Part shown: in pieces, positions 62,479 to 64,000 of the stretch | Position numbering within the stretch: the first letter of the stretch is position 1 | Layout of the letters: each line of letters begins with the position of its first letter | Assembly: GCF_900104815.1 (NCBI RefSeq) | Contig: NZ_FNTD01000004.1 | Span: forward strand, 3,054,501-3,118,500 | Length of the DNA: 64,000 nt | Source of the DNA: Streptomyces misionensis | Lineage (GTDB): Bacteria; Actinomycetota; Actinomycetes; Streptomycetales; Streptomycetaceae | Reading direction: 5' to 3' | Notes under the pieces: generated by a model | Databases searched by the model: none | What the model was told of the DNA's origin: nothing | Seen by the model: the letters and a program-made list of their open reading frames with translations, nothing else | Position numbers and translations under genes: made by a program

Positions 62479-63738
62479 TCACCCCGTGATCCGCTGTGTG
62501 ATCTGCACGGTCCACGCCCCCGAGGCCGTCCGGTCCTCCGCCTCGATCTTCACGCCCGCGCCCGGGACGGTGAAACTCTCCCCCAGCGCGATCGGGGCGT
62601 CCGCGAGGGGCGGGTAGACCGAGTCGTCCGGGCAGGCCGCGGTGTGCGGGTGGGCGTCGACCACCTCGACGGGACCGCCGCCGGACTCGGCGCCGCTGCG
62701 CACCCGGTAGACAAGGATGCCCTCGCGGCAGGTGGTGCGGTCGTTGCCGGCGGCGGTGCGGGCCTCCACCGCGATGACGCTGTCCGGGCCGGTGCGCACC
62801 ACCGCCAGCTTCAGCCCGTCGCCGAGACCGAAGGCGGGCGCCCCGGCGGCCCCCTGCACGGGGATGCCGGGCCCCGCCGCGAGGGGCTCCAGGGTGAGCC
62901 GGGTCGGCCCGGCGCCGCGGACGCACATCACCTGGCGCGGATCCAGCCAGCCGAGCCGCCACTTGTGCCAGGCGAACATGTCGGGCGACAGGCCGAACTG
63001 GCTGCCCATCAGGTCCCAGTCGCCGACATAGGTGTCCCAGTCCCCCTTGCCGTCGGCCGGGCGGTGGTAGAGGTCGGGCAGGTCGAAGACGTGGCCGGTC
63101 TCATGGGCGAGGACCAGCCGGTCCGGCGGATGCTTCTCGAACACCGTGACGACCCGCCGTACGTCCGTGCCGTCCACGTGGACGGGCGTGTCCAGGTTGA
63201 CGACCTTGGTGGCGTCGGAGTCCACTCCGGGCGCGTCCGGGTCCGCGACGAGGTACACCACCTGGTAGCGGGAGAAGTCGACGGCTTTGTCGGCCACTTT
63301 GAAGGCGTCCCGCAGATACGCGGCCCGGTCCTCGGCGGCCCAGTCCCGCCGCACGGCGTACGCCGTGGACGGACGGGGCATACGCAACCAGTGGCCCAGC
63401 GGATGCGCGCGCAGGGTGAACCTGCCGTAGGAGGCCTGCTCGAAGTAGCGGCTGGTCTGCGGGAAGTGATCGGCGGTCAGCTCCGCCGGGGTGGTCTGCG
63501 GGACCGCGTCCGGGAACGACAGGAAGATCATGACGGCGTTCAGCGCCCTGGTGGGGCGGGCGTAGTCCGCGTCCCAGGTGTCCGCCCCCTCGGAGTGGCG
63601 GGCACCGGTGCGGTGCAGGGCGCACGGGGCCGTGGCGAAGGGCTCGGCGACCGACGGTCCGGCGATGATCGAGGTCGCGGCCAGCGCCGACAACGTGGTG
63701 CACACGGCGGCGGTGCTGCGCAGCAGGGGCACGGACAT
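62479..63738 (-). CDS. Secreted M6-family metalloprotease
   Basis: A 419-residue zinc protease starting MSVPLLRSTAAV. The signal peptide runs to about residue 32 (TLSALAATSIIAGPSVAEP). The pre-catalytic part has VMIFLSFPDAVPQ and SRYFEQASYGRFTLRAHPLG, the usual M6 lead. The zinc site is LAHETGHVFDLPDLYH, with DWDLMGSQFGLSPDMFAWHK after it. A C-terminal beta domain follows. The family includes immune inhibitor A. It is convergent with the tRNA-Lys terminator. Confidence 0.9.
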   Translation of the reverse strand: MSVPLLRSTAAVCTTLSALAATSIIAGPSVAEPFATAPCALHRTGARHSEGADTWDADYARPTRALNAVMIFLSFPDAVPQTTPAELTADHFPQTSRYFEQASYGRFTLRAHPLGHWLRMPRPSTAYAVRRDWAAEDRAAYLRDAFKVADKAVDFSRYQVVYLVADPDAPGVDSDATKVVNLDTPVHVDGTDVRRVVTVFEKHPPDRLVLAHETGHVFDLPDLYHRPADGKGDWDTYVGDWDLMGSQFGLSPDMFAWHKWRLGWLDPRQVMCVRGAGPTRLTLEPLAAGPGIPVQGAAGAPAFGLGDGLKLAVVRTGPDSVIAVEARTAAGNDRTTCREGILVYRVRSGAESGGGPVEVVDAHPHTAACPDDSVYPPLADAPIALGESFTVPGAGVKIEAEDRTASGAWTVQITQRITG

Positions 63739-64000
63739 GACCTCCGGACGCGGTTCGACGGACCCGCACCCAGATTGCTGTGTTTCGCCACTCCATGTCC
63801 TGTTTGTCTGCACCGGAAGAGTGAGCACTCCCCATTCGGGCGCCAGGCGCACGACGGCGCACGACATCACCGCATCACTCACGGAACGTCACAACTGGTC
63901 GACGGCCTCAATAACCCGTCCAGGTGCGGGCAGAAACGATCTGTCAGAAAGTCCCACCGGTCCGGGAGACTGGACGGTGGCTGGAAGGGCCCGGGGCCAG
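63739..64000. other. Right edge of window
   Basis: 262 nt upstream of the M6 protease gene, presumably its promoter region. I see no gene or clear hairpin here. Confidence 0.5.

Overview
The window looks like a chromosomal segment of a Streptomyces species. Coding GC is very high, the adpA homologue carries a TTA codon, and there are perfect DmdR-type iron boxes, DasR- and CebR-type operators and a complete des (desferrioxamine) cluster. The order des cluster, beta-N-acetylhexosaminidase, glmS-type gene, adpA, oligoribonuclease, ceb transporter is the familiar Streptomyces core order.

Layout. 1-5.1 kb: the C-terminal part of an RHS/YD-repeat polymorphic toxin with two tandem Imm50-like immunity genes, then a small membrane protein. 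5.1-11.9 kb: a ureohydrolase cluster (TPP enzyme, agmatinase-type enzyme, sodium/solute symporter, divergent PucR regulator) and a conserved phosphatase-like gene. 11.9-15.6 kb: a secreted Gly/His/Arg repeat protein, a TesB thioesterase, an acyl-CoA dehydrogenase and a TetR regulator. 15.66-21.3 kb: a leucine/acyl-CoA catabolic operon (methylcrotonyl-CoA carboxylase beta and alpha, HMG-CoA lyase, acyl-CoA dehydrogenase) behind two GGTTAA-type operators. 21.4-28.8 kb: desE, desF and desABCD with two iron boxes. 28.9-37.6 kb: hexosaminidase with a DasR site, DUF4429 protein, small conserved protein, glmS-type gene, universal stress protein, adpA, orn and tRNA-His. 37.9-47.5 kb: a cello-oligosaccharide region with an ABC importer (cebEFG), two GH1 beta-glucosidases and two closely similar LacI regulators. 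47.7-51.4 kb: a GH18 chitinase and a two-component system. 51.5-56 kb: a secreted protein, a spermidine-synthase-like protein, a small unknown, an NsdA-like HTH/TPR regulator and a histidine phosphatase. 56.1-61.1 kb: a PAP2 protein followed by an overlapping three-gene set encoding an iron-sulfur RecB-like nuclease, an unknown 529-residue protein and an SF1 helicase. 61.2-64 kb: two small conserved proteins, tRNA-Lys and an M6 metalloprotease.

The most interesting candidate for an undescribed system is the 56.95-61.09 kb trio. It resembles a Dna2-type nuclease-helicase divided among three translationally coupled genes. Secondary points are the toxin with two Imm50-like genes, CebR-type boxes lying on ribosome-binding sites, duplicated CebR-like repressors with the same visible recognition helix, and paired operators in front of the carboxylase operon. 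All functional assignments come from reading motifs in the translated sequence; no database search was possible.
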